Assembly (NCBI GenBank): GCA_963725615.1
Contig: CAVRZO010000021.1
Location: 1-64,000 of the forward strand
Source: JAIQFF01 sp963725615
Lineage (GTDB): Bacteria > Acidobacteriota > Terriglobia > Terriglobales > Acidobacteriaceae
DNA: 64,000 nucleotides
Reading direction: 5' to 3'
In this document: in pieces, positions 7,402-18,271 of the stretch
Layout: the number at the start of each line of letters is the position of its first letter
Numbering within the stretch: position 1 is the stretch's first letter
Notes under the pieces: model-generated
The model's database searches: none
What the model was told of the DNA's origin: nothing
The model's input: the letters and a program-made list of their open reading frames with translations, nothing else
Position numbers and translations under genes: made by a program

Positions 7402-9954
7402 TCAGAGAGTCCGGTCAGCCAGTGATAACGCCAGCTGAAGCAACTGCTGCCGGGCGGCCATGGACATGGGTTCCTGGGCGGAAGAAGGTTTCGCCGGGGC
7501 GCGGGACAGGACCTCTTCAATGCGATTCACATCCAGGCCACCGGCGTTGCTGCCTTTGAAACGATCGAGTACTTCGCGGGCCTTGGCTATTTGTCCGGTT
7601 TGAAAATAAAACACACCGAGCGTGGAGTAGCTTCCCGGCCATTCGGGTAACAACTCCACAGCCCGCTCCAGGCGTTCGGCGGCTTGCGCCGTGTTGCCTT
7701 CGAGCGCCGAAACAATTCCCAGCCCCCATTGGATTTTCCCGGAGCTGGGAATTCGCGCCAGGCCTTTCTGCAAAGTCTGCTCCGCGCCGCTGAGGTCCTG
7801 GCCGCGAAGTTGGACAAGAGTCAGAGAAAGATATGACTGGTCATTATCGGGATTGCGGTTGATGGCGTCGCGAAAAATCTCCTCCGCTTTAGAAGTGTTG
7901 CCGAGGTGAGCGTAGATGTCTCCGAGCAACGCGAGAAACGCGGCATCCTGCTGGCCCCCGGGCGAAACCTTCAAAGCAGCTTCGAGAGCCTGGTCGTAAA
8001 GGCCTTTGCGGAAGTAAGCATCGGCCAGATCGAATTTCACATCGTCGGAGTCGGGGCTGGCTTGCAGCGCGGTTTGAAAGTGCAGGATGGCGTCATCATA
8101 TAAATGATAACGGGCGAGCAGCACACCCACGCCGGTCTGGATGCGGTAGTCCCCCGTGCTCACCTGATCAAGTCGTGCGATCGTGCTTCGCGCATCGTCC
8201 CGCTTCCCGAGTTTCAGATAAGTCTCCGCCAGCAGGTAGAGATCTTGTGGGCGGTCAGGATGCTTCTTGACCTGTTCCAATAACTCGCGTTCATCGAGTT
8301 GAGTGCGGGCCTGGGGAGCGAGGTTGGAGCGGCTGTCCAAATATTCAAAGAGGTGCTGGTAGGGATGCGTGCCCGATGACGAATCTCTCGACGCGGCCTG
8401 GAACAAGGCCAAATCCCGCTGAGCGGCCGCGGTCTGATGGAGACTCCTCTCGACCATGGCCAGCTTGTAGTATCCGGAAGCAGGGTCGCTGCTGACCTTG
8501 ACGTATCTTCTGAGCAGAATTGCGGCTTCCTCAAACTTCTTGTCCGCGATGCGCAGATTGGCCAACTCCAGCAACGCTTCGGAGAAATTTGGATTCGATT
8601 TGAGGGCCTGCTGAAAAAATCGTTCGGCGGCCGCCTGATTTCCCTGCCGCTTCTCGATGTAGCCCATATTGAACAGGCATGACGCATTGCGTGGATCGAG
8701 CTTGAGGCCCTCCTGAAAATATTTTCTCGATTCGTCAAAGCGTCCCAGGTGCCGGTACGAGAGACCCAAGGCTGCATAGGATGGAGCCGAGGGGTTGAGA
8801 GCAACCAGGAATTTGAACTCTTCAACGGCCTTCTCCACTCTGTCCGTCATGAAATAGCTTTCGCCCAGGGCGGCGTGAAGTTCGGCACGCTTGGGAGCGA
8901 TTTTCAGGCCCGATTCCAGCAGAGGGATGGCGTCTTCGAAATAGCTCTGCGCCATGCTGAGCCGGGCGAGAAGAAGAGTGATGTCCGGGTCCTCAGGGGC
9001 GAGTTTGTGGGCTCGCGCCAGAAAATCGAGAGCGTCCACCGGGCGGTTCTGCGCGGAATAAACCTGGGACAGCAGCGCGAGGGTTGCGGCTGAATCGGGT
9101 TTCAGTTTCAGCGCCCGGTTTAATACCACTTCGGCTCTTGCGTAGTTGCCGCTGCGAAGATAAGTCTGTCCCAGGCTGAAGAGAATCTCGAAAGTTTCAG
9201 GCTGCAGCGCGCTGGCTTTTTCCAGTTCAAGTTGACCTGCCGAGTACTGCTTCTCAGCCGCCAGCAAAACTCCCAGAGTGAAGTGCAACTGCACATCATC
9301 TTTGTTCTGAGCTGAAAGTTCGCGAGCCAGCTTCAACGCTTCTACGGTCCGTCCGGCCTGTAGATGCGCGCGGACCAGGTTGAAGCGAGTTGCATTATCC
9401 GCTGGGCGGACCCGTTGAAGATGGAGGATTGCCTGGGCCGGCGAATGCCGGCCCATCAGGACCAGGCCGAGATTGTAATTCGCCTCACGGTCGGTGGGAT
9501 CAAATCGCAGGACTTTGCCAAACTCTTTCTCCGCCAGATCGAATTTTTCTTCAGCGACGTATACGTTCCCGAGATTGTTATGAGTCCGGACGGAACTGGG
9601 ATCGAGCGTGAGCGCATGCTGCAATGCTTCCAGAGCGTTGTCGTAGTCTTTTTCGCTGCTGTAAACGATTCCAAGCAGGTTGTAACCCTCCACGCTGGAG
9701 GGATCCAGGTTGAGCTGCTCTTCTATTTTCTGCTTGGCTTCCGCAACCGAACCCTGGCGTAACAGGGTTTCGGCCTGCAGGAAAGGAGATGGGGACTTTG
9801 ACCCTGTTCGTGGACGGTTTCGAGTGGAAGCAGGCTGCTGTGCGGCAGACGCCGCGGCAAAGATGAAGACCAAGATCAGCGCAAGAATTCGGGACGGTGG
9901 ACGCCTGCGGCGCGCGTGCCTAAGTGGATGCTGAAGTGGGGTGCCGATGACCAT
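7402..9954 (-). CDS. Large TPR-repeat protein, exported
   Basis: About 850 residues from the ATG at 9954. A longer frame reaches 10095 but overlaps the upstream gene and only adds Arg-rich residues. A signal sequence (ILALILVFIFAAASAAQQP) precedes about 20 tetratricopeptide repeats with the usual Gly/Ala-Tyr-Pro pattern (SVEGYNLLGIVYSSEKDYDNA and similar). Such solenoids act as protein-binding scaffolds; no enzyme domain is visible. It lies between CRTAC1 genes on the same strand, 46 bases from one and 24 from the next. A partnership with these propellers outside the cytoplasm is inferred. Confidence 0.85.
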   Translation of the reverse strand: MVIGTPLQHPLRHARRRRPPSRILALILVFIFAAASAAQQPASTRNRPRTGSKSPSPFLQAETLLRQGSVAEAKQKIEEQLNLDPSSVEGYNLLGIVYSSEKDYDNALEALQHALTLDPSSVRTHNNLGNVYVAEEKFDLAEKEFGKVLRFDPTDREANYNLGLVLMGRHSPAQAILHLQRVRPADNATRFNLVRAHLQAGRTVEALKLARELSAQNKDDVQLHFTLGVLLAAEKQYSAGQLELEKASALQPETFEILFSLGQTYLRSGNYARAEVVLNRALKLKPDSAATLALLSQVYSAQNRPVDALDFLARAHKLAPEDPDITLLLARLSMAQSYFEDAIPLLESGLKIAPKRAELHAALGESYFMTDRVEKAVEEFKFLVALNPSAPSYAALGLSYRHLGRFDESRKYFQEGLKLDPRNASCLFNMGYIEKRQGNQAAAERFFQQALKSNPNFSEALLELANLRIADKKFEEAAILLRRYVKVSSDPASGYYKLAMVERSLHQTAAAQRDLALFQAASRDSSSGTHPYQHLFEYLDSRSNLAPQARTQLDERELLEQVKKHPDRPQDLYLLAETYLKLGKRDDARSTIARLDQVSTGDYRIQTGVGVLLARYHLYDDAILHFQTALQASPDSDDVKFDLADAYFRKGLYDQALEAALKVSPGGQQDAAFLALLGDIYAHLGNTSKAEEIFRDAINRNPDNDQSYLSLTLVQLRGQDLSGAEQTLQKGLARIPSSGKIQWGLGIVSALEGNTAQAAERLERAVELLPEWPGSYSTLGVFYFQTGQIAKAREVLDRFKGSNAGGLDVNRIEEVLSRAPAKPSSAQEPMSMAARQQLLQLALSLADRTL

Positions 9955-10000
9955 CTCCCGGTTTATCTCCGCGGGCACTTTGATTGCGGGTGTCAAAGGC

Positions 10001-12184
10001 TCAATGTAGCATTTCCAGCGCCTGCTGGGCCATCTTGTGCTGCGGCTGCTGGCGCAGCAGCGCGAGCAATACCTCTCTAGCCTTTTCCTTTTCATTCATC
10101 AAGACGTAGAGGCGCGCCAGATTCAGGTAGGCCTGGTCGAAGTTCGGCGCGACCTGGATGCAGATCCTGAATTTTCGTTCCGCTTCCGGATAACGCTGTG
10201 CCTGAACAAGAAGTACGCCTAGGTTGTTGAGCGCGTCGGGATAGTCGGGCCGCAGGCTCACGGCCTTTTCCAGATACTGCAGAGCGCTCTGGGACTGGCC
10301 TTGCCGGGCGTAGAGCATTCCGAGGTTGTAGTTGACCTCGGGATCGTCAGGCTCAATTTCGTGAGCTCGGTTCAGCAATTTCTCCGCTTCCCCAAAGTTT
10401 CCCTGACGCCGGTAAAGGTTTCCCAGATTCAGAAGAGCGATGGTGTAAGTGGGCCGCTGTTGCAATGACTGCTGGAAATTGCGAATGGCTTCATCCGCCT
10501 GATTTTCATGGGCGGCGACCATGCCGAGGTTGTTCCAGGCTTCCGGATAATCTGGACGCAGCTTCACCGTCTGCTCAAGATATTGGCGTGCATTTTGAAA
10601 ATCGTTTCTCCGGAGATAGAGCGTGCCCAGGTTGTAGTGGGCTTCCGGATTGCCGGGCTTGGCAGCGATGACCTGCTTAAAGGACGCCTCAGCCTGCTCC
10701 AGATATCCGTGCTGGAAGAAGGACACTCCATAAGTAAAGTCGTTGCGTTGGAACGTGCCCTGGAACAGGGTTCCGGAGAACGGCAGCGCTCTTGCGACCC
10801 TGTCCGCGGCAGTGCCCGGGATCGATCTCACATCCTCCACCAGTCGTTCGGAAGTCACCGGGCCCTGGTACGCCTTGACGATCAAGCCATCCTTATTAAG
10901 GAGGAACGATGTGGGAAGAGGCAGGTCCCGGCGCCGGTCGTAAAGGTAGCGATAAACAATGTTGTAGACGCCGGCCACATCCGGTGTGGCAAGCAAGGTG
11001 GGCAGGGAGAATCCTTGCCTGGCCACGAATGCCTGCACCGCTGGCACATCGCGGGGATCGTCTACATTGATGCCGACGATGCGAAGACCGTTGGAGGCAA
11101 GGGACGATTGGAACTGCCGCAGCAGCCGCATCTGTTCTCCGCAGGACGGCGACGCAGTGGACCAGAAGTTCAGCAGAAGGGGGCTGCCGCGCAACGATGA
11201 CAGGTCCCAGGTTTTGCCGGCCAGGTCAGGCAACGAAAAGTCAGGCGCGCTCAGGGGCTGGATGAGCCAGGTCTCGACCAAGGATGGCAGAGGTTCCAAC
11301 TTTTGAGGCTCGCCCGCACGCGCATAAGAAGGAGGAGAAACCGCTAAGGGCTTTGCCAGAAACTTGTCGGCGCCTTCCTGTATCTCAATGCGGCTGTCCA
11401 CCGGCACGTTTTCGAAGAACTGACTTAGGCCACTGGGCCAGCGAACCGTGGCGCGGACCGGACCTTCGACCTTTCCGACTCCAAAGAGAAGCTCCTTGGT
11501 GTGCTGGGACAAGAATCCGGAACCGGCTTGAAGGTATTTGGTCTGCCGATGCGTTCCGGACTCGACTGTCACCGCGGCGCCGATCGCATCGCGATTGCCT
11601 TGTTGTCCGCGCAGGCGGATAGCGATGGAGTGGCCGATCTCTTTCATCGCATTGTGCAACACGCGCAGTTGCGGCGCGTTGCGGTTTTTCAGGATGACCT
11701 CGAGCCGCCCGTCGTGGTCGAGGTCGGCGAGAACAAACGAGCGGCTGTCGTCCGGAAAGTCCAATCCGATTGCACCTGAGACTTCGGAAAACGTGCCATC
11801 GCGGTTATTGGCGTAGAAAACGTTTCTCTCCGGACCGGCCCATGAAGAGTCTGAGCGGACCAGCTCGTTGATGGCGCTCCATCCCTGTTCGTACTTGAGC
11901 GAAGGATTGGAATTCTGTGGAGACTTTCCCACGACCTGGCGCCAGAAGAAGCTCGAAACCTCGCGAGGGTCGGGCCCGGAAATGTAGCCGTTGGCGATGT
12001 ACAGGTCGGAGTAGCCGTCGTGGTCGAAGTCCCAGGCGTCGGAACACCACGACCAGCGGCCCATCTCGACTCCCGCCTTGTCGCTAACGTTTTGAAAGTT
12101 CCCGGTTCCCTGATTGCGGTACAGGGAATTGCCGCGGGCATGTCCGCGGTAGAGATCGCGTATGTTCTTCGGGCTCGCCTTCAT
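10001..12184 (-). CDS. CRTAC1-redoxin-TPR fusion, C-terminal part
   Basis: The C-terminal 727 residues of a very large protein whose N-terminus lies in other frames up to 13824. Order: rest of an FG-GAP propeller with ASPIC/UnbV domain (residues 1 to about 275; IGAAVTV, LLFGVGKVEGPVRATVRWP), a thioredoxin-like AhpC/ResA domain (about 305-450; PDFSLPDLAGKTWDLSSLRG, FWSTASPSCGEQM) and six or seven TPRs (about 470-727). In the redoxin domain the usual WCxxC is ASPSC, so the first catalytic Cys is missing. The frame before the Met at 12184 is open and coding-like (PLVSGSQSKRVS), so the true start is upstream. Confidence 0.82.
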   Translation of the reverse strand: MKASPKNIRDLYRGHARGNSLYRNQGTGNFQNVSDKAGVEMGRWSWCSDAWDFDHDGYSDLYIANGYISGPDPREVSSFFWRQVVGKSPQNSNPSLKYEQGWSAINELVRSDSSWAGPERNVFYANNRDGTFSEVSGAIGLDFPDDSRSFVLADLDHDGRLEVILKNRNAPQLRVLHNAMKEIGHSIAIRLRGQQGNRDAIGAAVTVESGTHRQTKYLQAGSGFLSQHTKELLFGVGKVEGPVRATVRWPSGLSQFFENVPVDSRIEIQEGADKFLAKPLAVSPPSYARAGEPQKLEPLPSLVETWLIQPLSAPDFSLPDLAGKTWDLSSLRGSPLLLNFWSTASPSCGEQMRLLRQFQSSLASNGLRIVGINVDDPRDVPAVQAFVARQGFSLPTLLATPDVAGVYNIVYRYLYDRRRDLPLPTSFLLNKDGLIVKAYQGPVTSERLVEDVRSIPGTAADRVARALPFSGTLFQGTFQRNDFTYGVSFFQHGYLEQAEASFKQVIAAKPGNPEAHYNLGTLYLRRNDFQNARQYLEQTVKLRPDYPEAWNNLGMVAAHENQADEAIRNFQQSLQQRPTYTIALLNLGNLYRRQGNFGEAEKLLNRAHEIEPDDPEVNYNLGMLYARQGQSQSALQYLEKAVSLRPDYPDALNNLGVLLVQAQRYPEAERKFRICIQVAPNFDQAYLNLARLYVLMNEKEKAREVLLALLRQQPQHKMAQQALEMLH

Positions 12185-12386
12185 GGAAACTCGTTTGCTC
12201 TGAGACCCGCTGACCAGCGGCCTACCACATGTTGGCCACGTAGATGTCCTGATTCCCGTCGTTGTCGAAGTCGAACCAGCACGCGCTCATGCCCGCACCG
12301 ACGCCATCAACGCCGGCCTCTTTGAAACGGCGGTGAAGGTCCCATCGCCGTTGTTGCGATAGAGGTTGCTTGCCCAAAGTCGTTGG

Positions 12387-13091
12387 CTACGTAAAGATCG
12401 GGCAACCCGTCGCCGTTGAGTCGCCCCAGGCGCAGGCGAAGCTGTAGCGGTCGTTGTCTGCGTTCAGTCCTGCAGCGTCAGTTCGATCGACGAACGTGGC
12501 ATTCCCCTCGTTGTGCAGCAGAAAATTGGGAGGACCGTTGCGCGCGTCGAAGTACGGAACGGGATAGTGATACTGGTCCAGCCCCAGGTAGTAGCTGTAG
12601 ATGCAGAAATAGATATCGAGTCGCCCGTCGCGATCGTAGTCGGCGATGGCGGCGTGGGTGAAGGTTCCCTGCGGAGGCCGTGCAAACTTGAAGGCATCGG
12701 GCTTAAGCGAGAATGTCCCGTTGCCCTGATTCAGAAAAAGCAGCGGGCCGCTGCCGCAAACCACCAGCAGATCCTGGACTCCCTTGTTCTCGAAATCGGC
12801 GAACAGGGCGCAGGCCGTGTCGTCGAGCACCCCGACTCCAGCCTGTTCGGTCACGTCCTCGAAAGTTCCGTCGCCGCGATTGCGGTAGAGCCGGTTGGGA
12901 AGTCCCGCGGGCTGACAGATGTAGAGATCATCGAATCCGTCGTTGTCGAAATCTCCGGCCGCCACGCCGTTGTTGCCGTAGACGTCGATCCCGGACGCGC
13001 CATCCAGAACCGTGCGCCAGTGGTCGACTCCGCGCCGCAGACTGATCTTTGTACGATGCGGTCTGACCGAAGGCCTGGGCGGTAACGTCAA
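12387..13091 (-). pseudogene. CRTAC1-redoxin-TPR fusion, middle fragment (frameshifted)
   Basis: This frame carries the first FG-GAP repeats of the propeller (GDFDNDGFDDLYICQPAG, LYRNRGDGTFEDVTEQAG, DYDRDGRLDIYFCIYSYY). It joins the 12928-13824 frame at about 13040 (DHWRTVLDGASG continues the protein). At its 3' end it goes out of frame at about 12415: GACTCAAC stands where GACTTCAAC would restore GDFNGDGLPDLYVAN. Between 12180 and 12430 at least three more shifts are needed, including TCAAAGAGG for TCAAAAGAGG. A TAG codon at about 12223 in the restored frame may be a substitution. Indels in short runs suggest sequencing error; real decay cannot be excluded. Confidence 0.7.
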
Positions 13092-13824
13092 TGAAAATTG
13101 GTTCGCGGGCGCGCGCCAGCGTTTCTGCGGTTGCCTGCCATCGCACGGCCTGCCAGCCGTGGGCTTCGCTCTTCGACCAGCGGGTCAGCCAATGTCCCAC
13201 GCGCTGCTCGCGAGCCTGGTCTTTGAGTGTGCCGACCAGGTTGTAGCGAATGTTGATGTCCAACTCCGCGGACGAACCTGTAGCTTCCTCGATCCCGACA
13301 ATCTCGAATTCAGCCGTCTCTACTCGCGCCATCGGAGAGAAATAGCTTTCAATTTCGCGGAGAAATTTCGCGCGGCCCGGTAGCACATCCCGAGGAAACG
13401 TTCTGCGTAGCACTTCAATGCCATTTCCCGGACGCGGCGCGATTTCTCGAGTCGGAAGCAGCGAAGTAGCTTCAATCGACGCGTCGAGGAATTTCGTCAG
13501 GCTGGCGAGCGCGGGGGCCGCAGCCTTAAGAGCCCGACTCCATTCGCCGAGAAGTTGCATGATTTCAGACGCATGCTTTTCGGTGATGTACTCGTCCGCA
13601 CCGGGATCAACTTTGAGCAGAATGCCATCCAGCGGAGACTTCGCGGGATAGTGCGGAGTCAGGCGAGCATCCGTGAAGGTAAGAGAATTATCGCCGGGTA
13701 TTTCTGGGCGCAACAGCCGGAGAGGCGCCGCATGGAAGGGCGCAGGAAGAAAGAGCACAGGCGCCCATCGGATTCCTCTTAAGAAAGCTCGACGTGAAAA
13801 CAATATGGCCTTGGTCTTTGTCAC
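12928..13824 (-). pseudogene. CRTAC1-redoxin-TPR fusion, N-terminal fragment
   Basis: N-terminal part of the fusion. It has a Tat-like signal (SRRAFLRGIRWAPVLFLPAP) and a domain of about 230 residues that I do not recognise by name; similar leaders precede the propeller in other large CRTAC1 proteins. Sense coding ends near residue 260 (TAQAFGQTASYKDQ, about 13040), after which the product shifts into the 12387-13091 frame. The whole gene would span 10001-13824, about 1,270 residues. It is the first gene of the four-gene minus-strand cluster. Confidence 0.7.
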
Positions 13825-14313
13825 GCGCCATCTTCAAGGATCCCCGGCATGATGGCCCACCGAGGCGCATGTTAGCACCCAACCCGAAGTTAATCCAAAC
13901 CAGAGGGCATTGGGTAGTGGTTCGGTTGGAGGAAGCGCCAACTCATTATCTCTGGCACCACAGGGATGTCATCCTTAGGAAGAGGAGCCCTTCGCTGCGC
14001 GAAGGCTTCCGACGGCGACGAGGACCCATGCATCTGCCTGGCGATCGCAGCGCCAGACCTCAAGGATGTGTAAGAGGCGATCCGGAGCAGCAAAGGTTTG
14101 AGGTGGGAATGCACAGGTCCTTCGCTCGCTTTCGTTACCGCTTCGCGGGACGAAAGGCTGCGCTCAGGATAACAAGCCTTTGTGGCGCCAAAGATGACTT
14201 GCTCTAAAACCAGACCCGATTAGGACTTTCAGTTTTCTGGATCGGTTTCAATGTTTGCGAAGGCGGAAGGGTTGGCGGGCGGGCACCCTAATGCAAAGGC
14301 ACTAGTTTTATTC

Positions 14314-14341
14314 TTGACAAGTTCTCCAAACCTGTTCTAAG
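14314..14341 (+). promoter_or_regulatory. Candidate promoter of the TonB receptor gene
   Basis: A perfect -35 box TTGACA (14314-14319) is followed after 16 bases by TCTAAG (14336-14341), a 4/6 match to the -10 box. Initiation near 14348 would place the LacI-type operator at 14361-14374 just downstream, where a bound repressor would block elongation. Confidence 0.4.
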
Positions 14342-14360
14342 GTTGTCCCGGTTTCGCTAA

Positions 14361-14374
14361 TGTACACGTTTACA
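14361..14374 (+). promoter_or_regulatory. LacI-family operator (site 1, TonB receptor gene)
   Basis: TGTACACGTTTACA is a near-perfect palindrome with the central CG typical of LacI-family sites. It differs from the site at 30435 in two positions. It lies about 50 bases before the receptor ATG. Confidence 0.6.
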
Positions 14375-14422
14375 TTAATTAACTGACGCTGCCTGCAGAG
14401 GCTTTAGGAGAGTAATAGGGTC

Positions 14423-17400
14423 ATGAAACCAGAGACAACGTTGTCTTGGATGCTGCGAATCTCGCTGGCGCTAACCGTCGGCGTAGTGCTGTTGAACCCG
14501 ACAACCCTTTTCCACGCTCAGGTTGACACGGGGAGCATCCTCGGAACGGTGACGGACCCTTCGGGAGCATTGATTGGCAATGCCACCGTCACCCTGACCA
14601 ACGAAGGCACCGGTTTCCACTCCTTTCGACCTTCAGTAGGAGCAGGACGGCGGATTCAAATTCACGCCGGTCCGGATCGGAAGCTACACCAGCTCAGCGC
14701 TTCTCTCAGGGATTCCAGACCACTGAGGCAGAAGAACATCACGGTCAACGTCGGTTCCGCCGTGGTAGGTGAATTTTCACACTGAAGCCGGGCCAGGTGG
14801 GAGCGGGAGACGGTCGAGGTAACGACCAGCTCTCACGCCCGTACTGGAAACCCAGGACGCTTCGGTCGGCCAGGTGGTCAACAGCAAGAGCGTCAACGAG
14901 CTTCCGCTGAACGGACGGAATTTCACCTTCCTGGCACAGCTCGGCGCGGGCGTGAACTCGCCGCAATCGGACACGCGGGGCAACGCGGCCAGCGGCGCTT
15001 TCTCGGCCAATGGTCTTCGGTGAGCCCCAGAACAACTACCTCCTCGATGGCATTGACAACAATTCCGACACCGTGGACTTCCTTAACGGCACGAATTACG
15101 TCGTCCTTCCTCCGGTCGATGCGATCCAGGAATTCAAAGTCCAAACCACCGGCTTCAGCGCAGAGTTTGGACGTTCCGGCGCGGCAGTTCTCAACGCCAC
15201 GATCAAGTCCGGCACCAATAGTTTCCATGGCGCTGCCTGGGAGTTTCTGCGAAACGATGTACTCGATGCGCCCGATTATTTTGAAAGCGCTGGTGGAATC
15301 AAAAAGGGTGCACTTCGTTTGAATCAGTTCGGAGTTGCGATTGGCGGGCCGGTGATCCGCAACAAGATATTCTTCTTCGGCGACTATCAAGGCCTGCGCC
15401 GTCGCCAGGGAACCATCAAGTCCGGGACCGTCCCTACTCTTCTCGAGCGCAACAGCGGTTTTCCACCAACCTTCCCGACCTGATCACTGGAGGTTCCAGG
15501 GTCGACGCTCTAAACCGGCAGATTCCGACCGGGGCCATTCTGGACCCCGCGACCACCCTCCGGTCACAGTCGGCGTTGCGGACCCCGTATCCGGCATCGT
15601 GGCGGCCAAGACAGGGTTTGTCCGTGATCCCTTCGGTACTTGCCCGGCCAGTACCGCCGTCTTTACCGCTGCCGGTTGCGGCCTCAACCAGCTACCCATC
15701 GCGGTTGGATCCAAACGCCATCAAGCTGTTGAATCTTTATCCTGCCTCCAACCAACGGCACTCTCTGGGGAATTACGGCGATTCACCCGCCCTAAGCGAA
15801 CACCGCAACTCGTTTGATACCCGGTTGGATCTCAACTTCAGCGATAAGAACCAGTTGTTCTACCGCTTCAGCCTGGTGGACGATCCCCAGTTCATCCCCG
15901 GCATCTTCGGCGGCGTTGCCGACGGCGGCGCTTTTCAGGAGGGTAATCAGACCGCCCTCGCCCAGCAGAGCGCCTCGGGTGTACCCACGTCTTCTCCCCC
16001 AACCTGGTTAACGTCGCCCGCGCCGGACTCAATTACCTGCACACCACACGGGTTTCACCCTCCGCCAACGATTTCAGCAATATCCCTGCTAGCTTCGGCA
16101 TTGAGGGCGTTCCACAGGTTCCCGAGAATGGTGGACTACCCGAATTCGGGATCAATGGACTTCGACTCTGGGCACCAACGGTTTCCTGCCTTCGGATGAA
16201 GTCACTTCTACTTTCCAGGTCACCGACGACCTCACCAAGATCTATCGCAATCACACTTTCAAGATGGGTCTTGAGTGTCAGCATGTCAAGTTCTCGACTC
16301 TGCAGCCGCCTGGATCGAGGGGAAACTTCGATTACGGGAGCCTTTCGCGGACATACCGGACCTGCCCACGGAACACCGGACGGGCTCAGTTGTTGCTGTC
16401 GCCCACTGCTCACGCCCGACCCTCGCGTGTGCAGTTGACAACGTAGGAGGCGCCTCAACCGGGCGGGCAACATCGCAGTAAGCTCCAACATCTCTTTGAC
16501 CGACAACGGCAACCACTCCTTCGGTATTTACTTCAACGATGATTGGAAGGTCACACCCAAGCTGACAGTCAACCTCGGCTTGCGTTGGGACTTCTTCGGT
16601 CTGGTGTATGACCACCACGGGACGCAGGCGAATTTCGTTCCGGGTGGGCCGCCGATCGGTGGTGCGTTGTACTTGATCCAAAACGGACCGAGGCGGTACT
16701 CAGCTCTCCCCGAGCTTCCTTGCCCTGACGGCTCTGGACGGCATTGCGCTCGTACAACAAACCAACAAGTACGGTAAAGGGTTGGGGCAGTCGCAGAAGA
16801 CCAATTTTGCCCCTCGTATTGGTTTCGCCTATCAAGTTACCCCCAAGCTTGTCGCGCGGGGCGGGTTCGGCCTCTTCTACAATGGATTTGAGAACCGTGG
16901 TTATTATCCGAACCTCGGTGAGAACTATCCCTTCCAATTCCAGTTCAATTTCCAGACTTCCAGGGGCCGGAGGAGGTCTGCACACCGCTAAGTCCGACCA
17001 GGCAAGGCCAAGGGCCAGGCATTGCGGAGAAGCCAGGGCGATTACCAGACGCCGAACAGAATGGGCGGCAACAAGACCCAGCAGACCAGACCCACCAATT
17101 CGATGTCACTGCAGGTTGGCTACGAGACGAACCAAGCGCGTCATCTCGAGTCTTTCCCGAAAAGCAATAATGTCACGCAATCGTGCCTCAGGTCCTGCCG
17201 CGGGCGACTTAGTCCGACCAAATTCAGAACTTCCGTCCATTCCCGGATTTCGGGCAGGCGCGAGTTAGGCCACCACCAATGGGAACAGTTGGTACCATCG
17301 CTCCAGATCAAGGTGGAAAAACGTTTGCGAGAGGCCTGAATTTCCTGGGAACATACACTTGGTCCAAGACAGCTCAAACCGATGCCAGTGACTTTGCTCA

Positions 17401-18152
17401 ACGGAGGAAGCAGGCAAGGCTACCGGGCCCGGACGTTCCGGGCGTCGGGATCCAAAAGGACTACGGCCTGGCCTTCGTTCGACATTCGGAACGTCATTCC
17501 ACTTTAGCGGCGGTTACGAGCTCCCCTTCGGAGAAGAGCAAACGTTACATGTCCGCGGACGGACGCCTCGCGAATGCTCGACGGAGGATGGAGCGTCATC
17601 TGGAACGCCACCCTGCCAGGGTGGCCGACCGTTTACCTTCCCTTGCCCACGGGCACAGCCCAACGGAACAGGGTTGCAATGCGCTCGTCAATCAAGGGAC
17701 AGACGTCCAAGCTGGGACCGCACACCGACTCGAATGGAAAGCCGCAGTCGGACGGAACCCGGCGGCATTCACCCAACCGTGCAAGCTTGTGATCCGGCGG
17801 CACTGCCCGACCCTACCGGTCGGTCGCAGGGATGCGTTTCTGGATTAGGCGGCCTTGGCTGCCCTGGGTGGTGGTCCCACGCAGGTGGCTGGACCGACCT
17901 TCAAAAGGCTGGACTTCTCGACCTTCAAGGATTTCCAACTCAGCGAACGCTTCTCGCTGCAGTTCCGCGCGGAGTTCTTCAACATTCTCAACCACCCGAA
18001 CTTCAACGCTCCGGGATTCGGCGGCAACGGCGTCGTCTCGATTGGTGGGTCGCTCAACATCACCGAGCTCGAACTTCGGCGAAGTCGGGTCGACTCGCGA
18101 TGCTCCGTACGATCCGAGACAGATCCAGTTTGCTCTGAAGTTGTACTTCTAG
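14423..18152 (+). pseudogene. TonB-dependent receptor, Oar/carboxypeptidase-regulatory type (frameshifted)
   Basis: An outer-membrane uptake receptor of the large acidobacterial type. The start has a signal (LRISLALTVGVVLL) and a carboxypeptidase-regulatory fold (GSILGTVTDPSGALIGNATV). Next come plug motifs: NELPLNGRNF (about 14895), NNYLLDGIDNN, QEFKVQTTGFSAEFGRSGAA and NSFHGAAWEFLRND. Barrel strands run to a C-terminal QIQFALKLYF, ending aromatic as usual. The pieces lie in all three plus frames (14423-14785, 15010-15483, 15576-16199, 16496-16777, 16782-16991, 17855-18157 and others), so ten or more indels are needed. Family motifs are intact between breaks. A promoter and LacI-type operator lie just upstream. 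The substrate is unknown; galactosides are suggested only by the shared operator. Confidence 0.78.
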
Positions 18153-18271
18153 GCTAAGATGGGATCCCCGGCGGAAGGCCTTCTGGTCGAGGCGCTCTGC
18201 CGGGGGTAACGCATTCTGCAGCTCCATTCCCGCCTGCTAAAGCGCGGTGATAACATACGAAGACCGTGACC

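Larger units (their letters stand above)
13825..14422. other. Divergent intergenic region with promoter and repeat remnants
   Basis: About 600 bases between the minus-strand CRTAC1 cluster and the plus-strand TonB receptor. It holds repeat debris (CATCCTTAGG near 13970; CGCTCAGGATAACA near 14160, similar to the inverted repeat at 26517-26681), then a promoter and LacI-type operator nearer the receptor gene. No credible gene was found. Confidence 0.5.

Noticed and set aside
4298..7425. Long plus-strand frames opposite the CRTAC1 genes (157, 262 codons)
   Set aside because: They are antisense shadows of Asp/Gly-rich repeats, giving Val/Glu-rich sequence with no domain.
14361..14374. CcpA-type catabolite site
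   Set aside because: The motif could be read so, but CcpA is a Gram-positive regulator and a LacI-family gene with matching sites lies in the same region.
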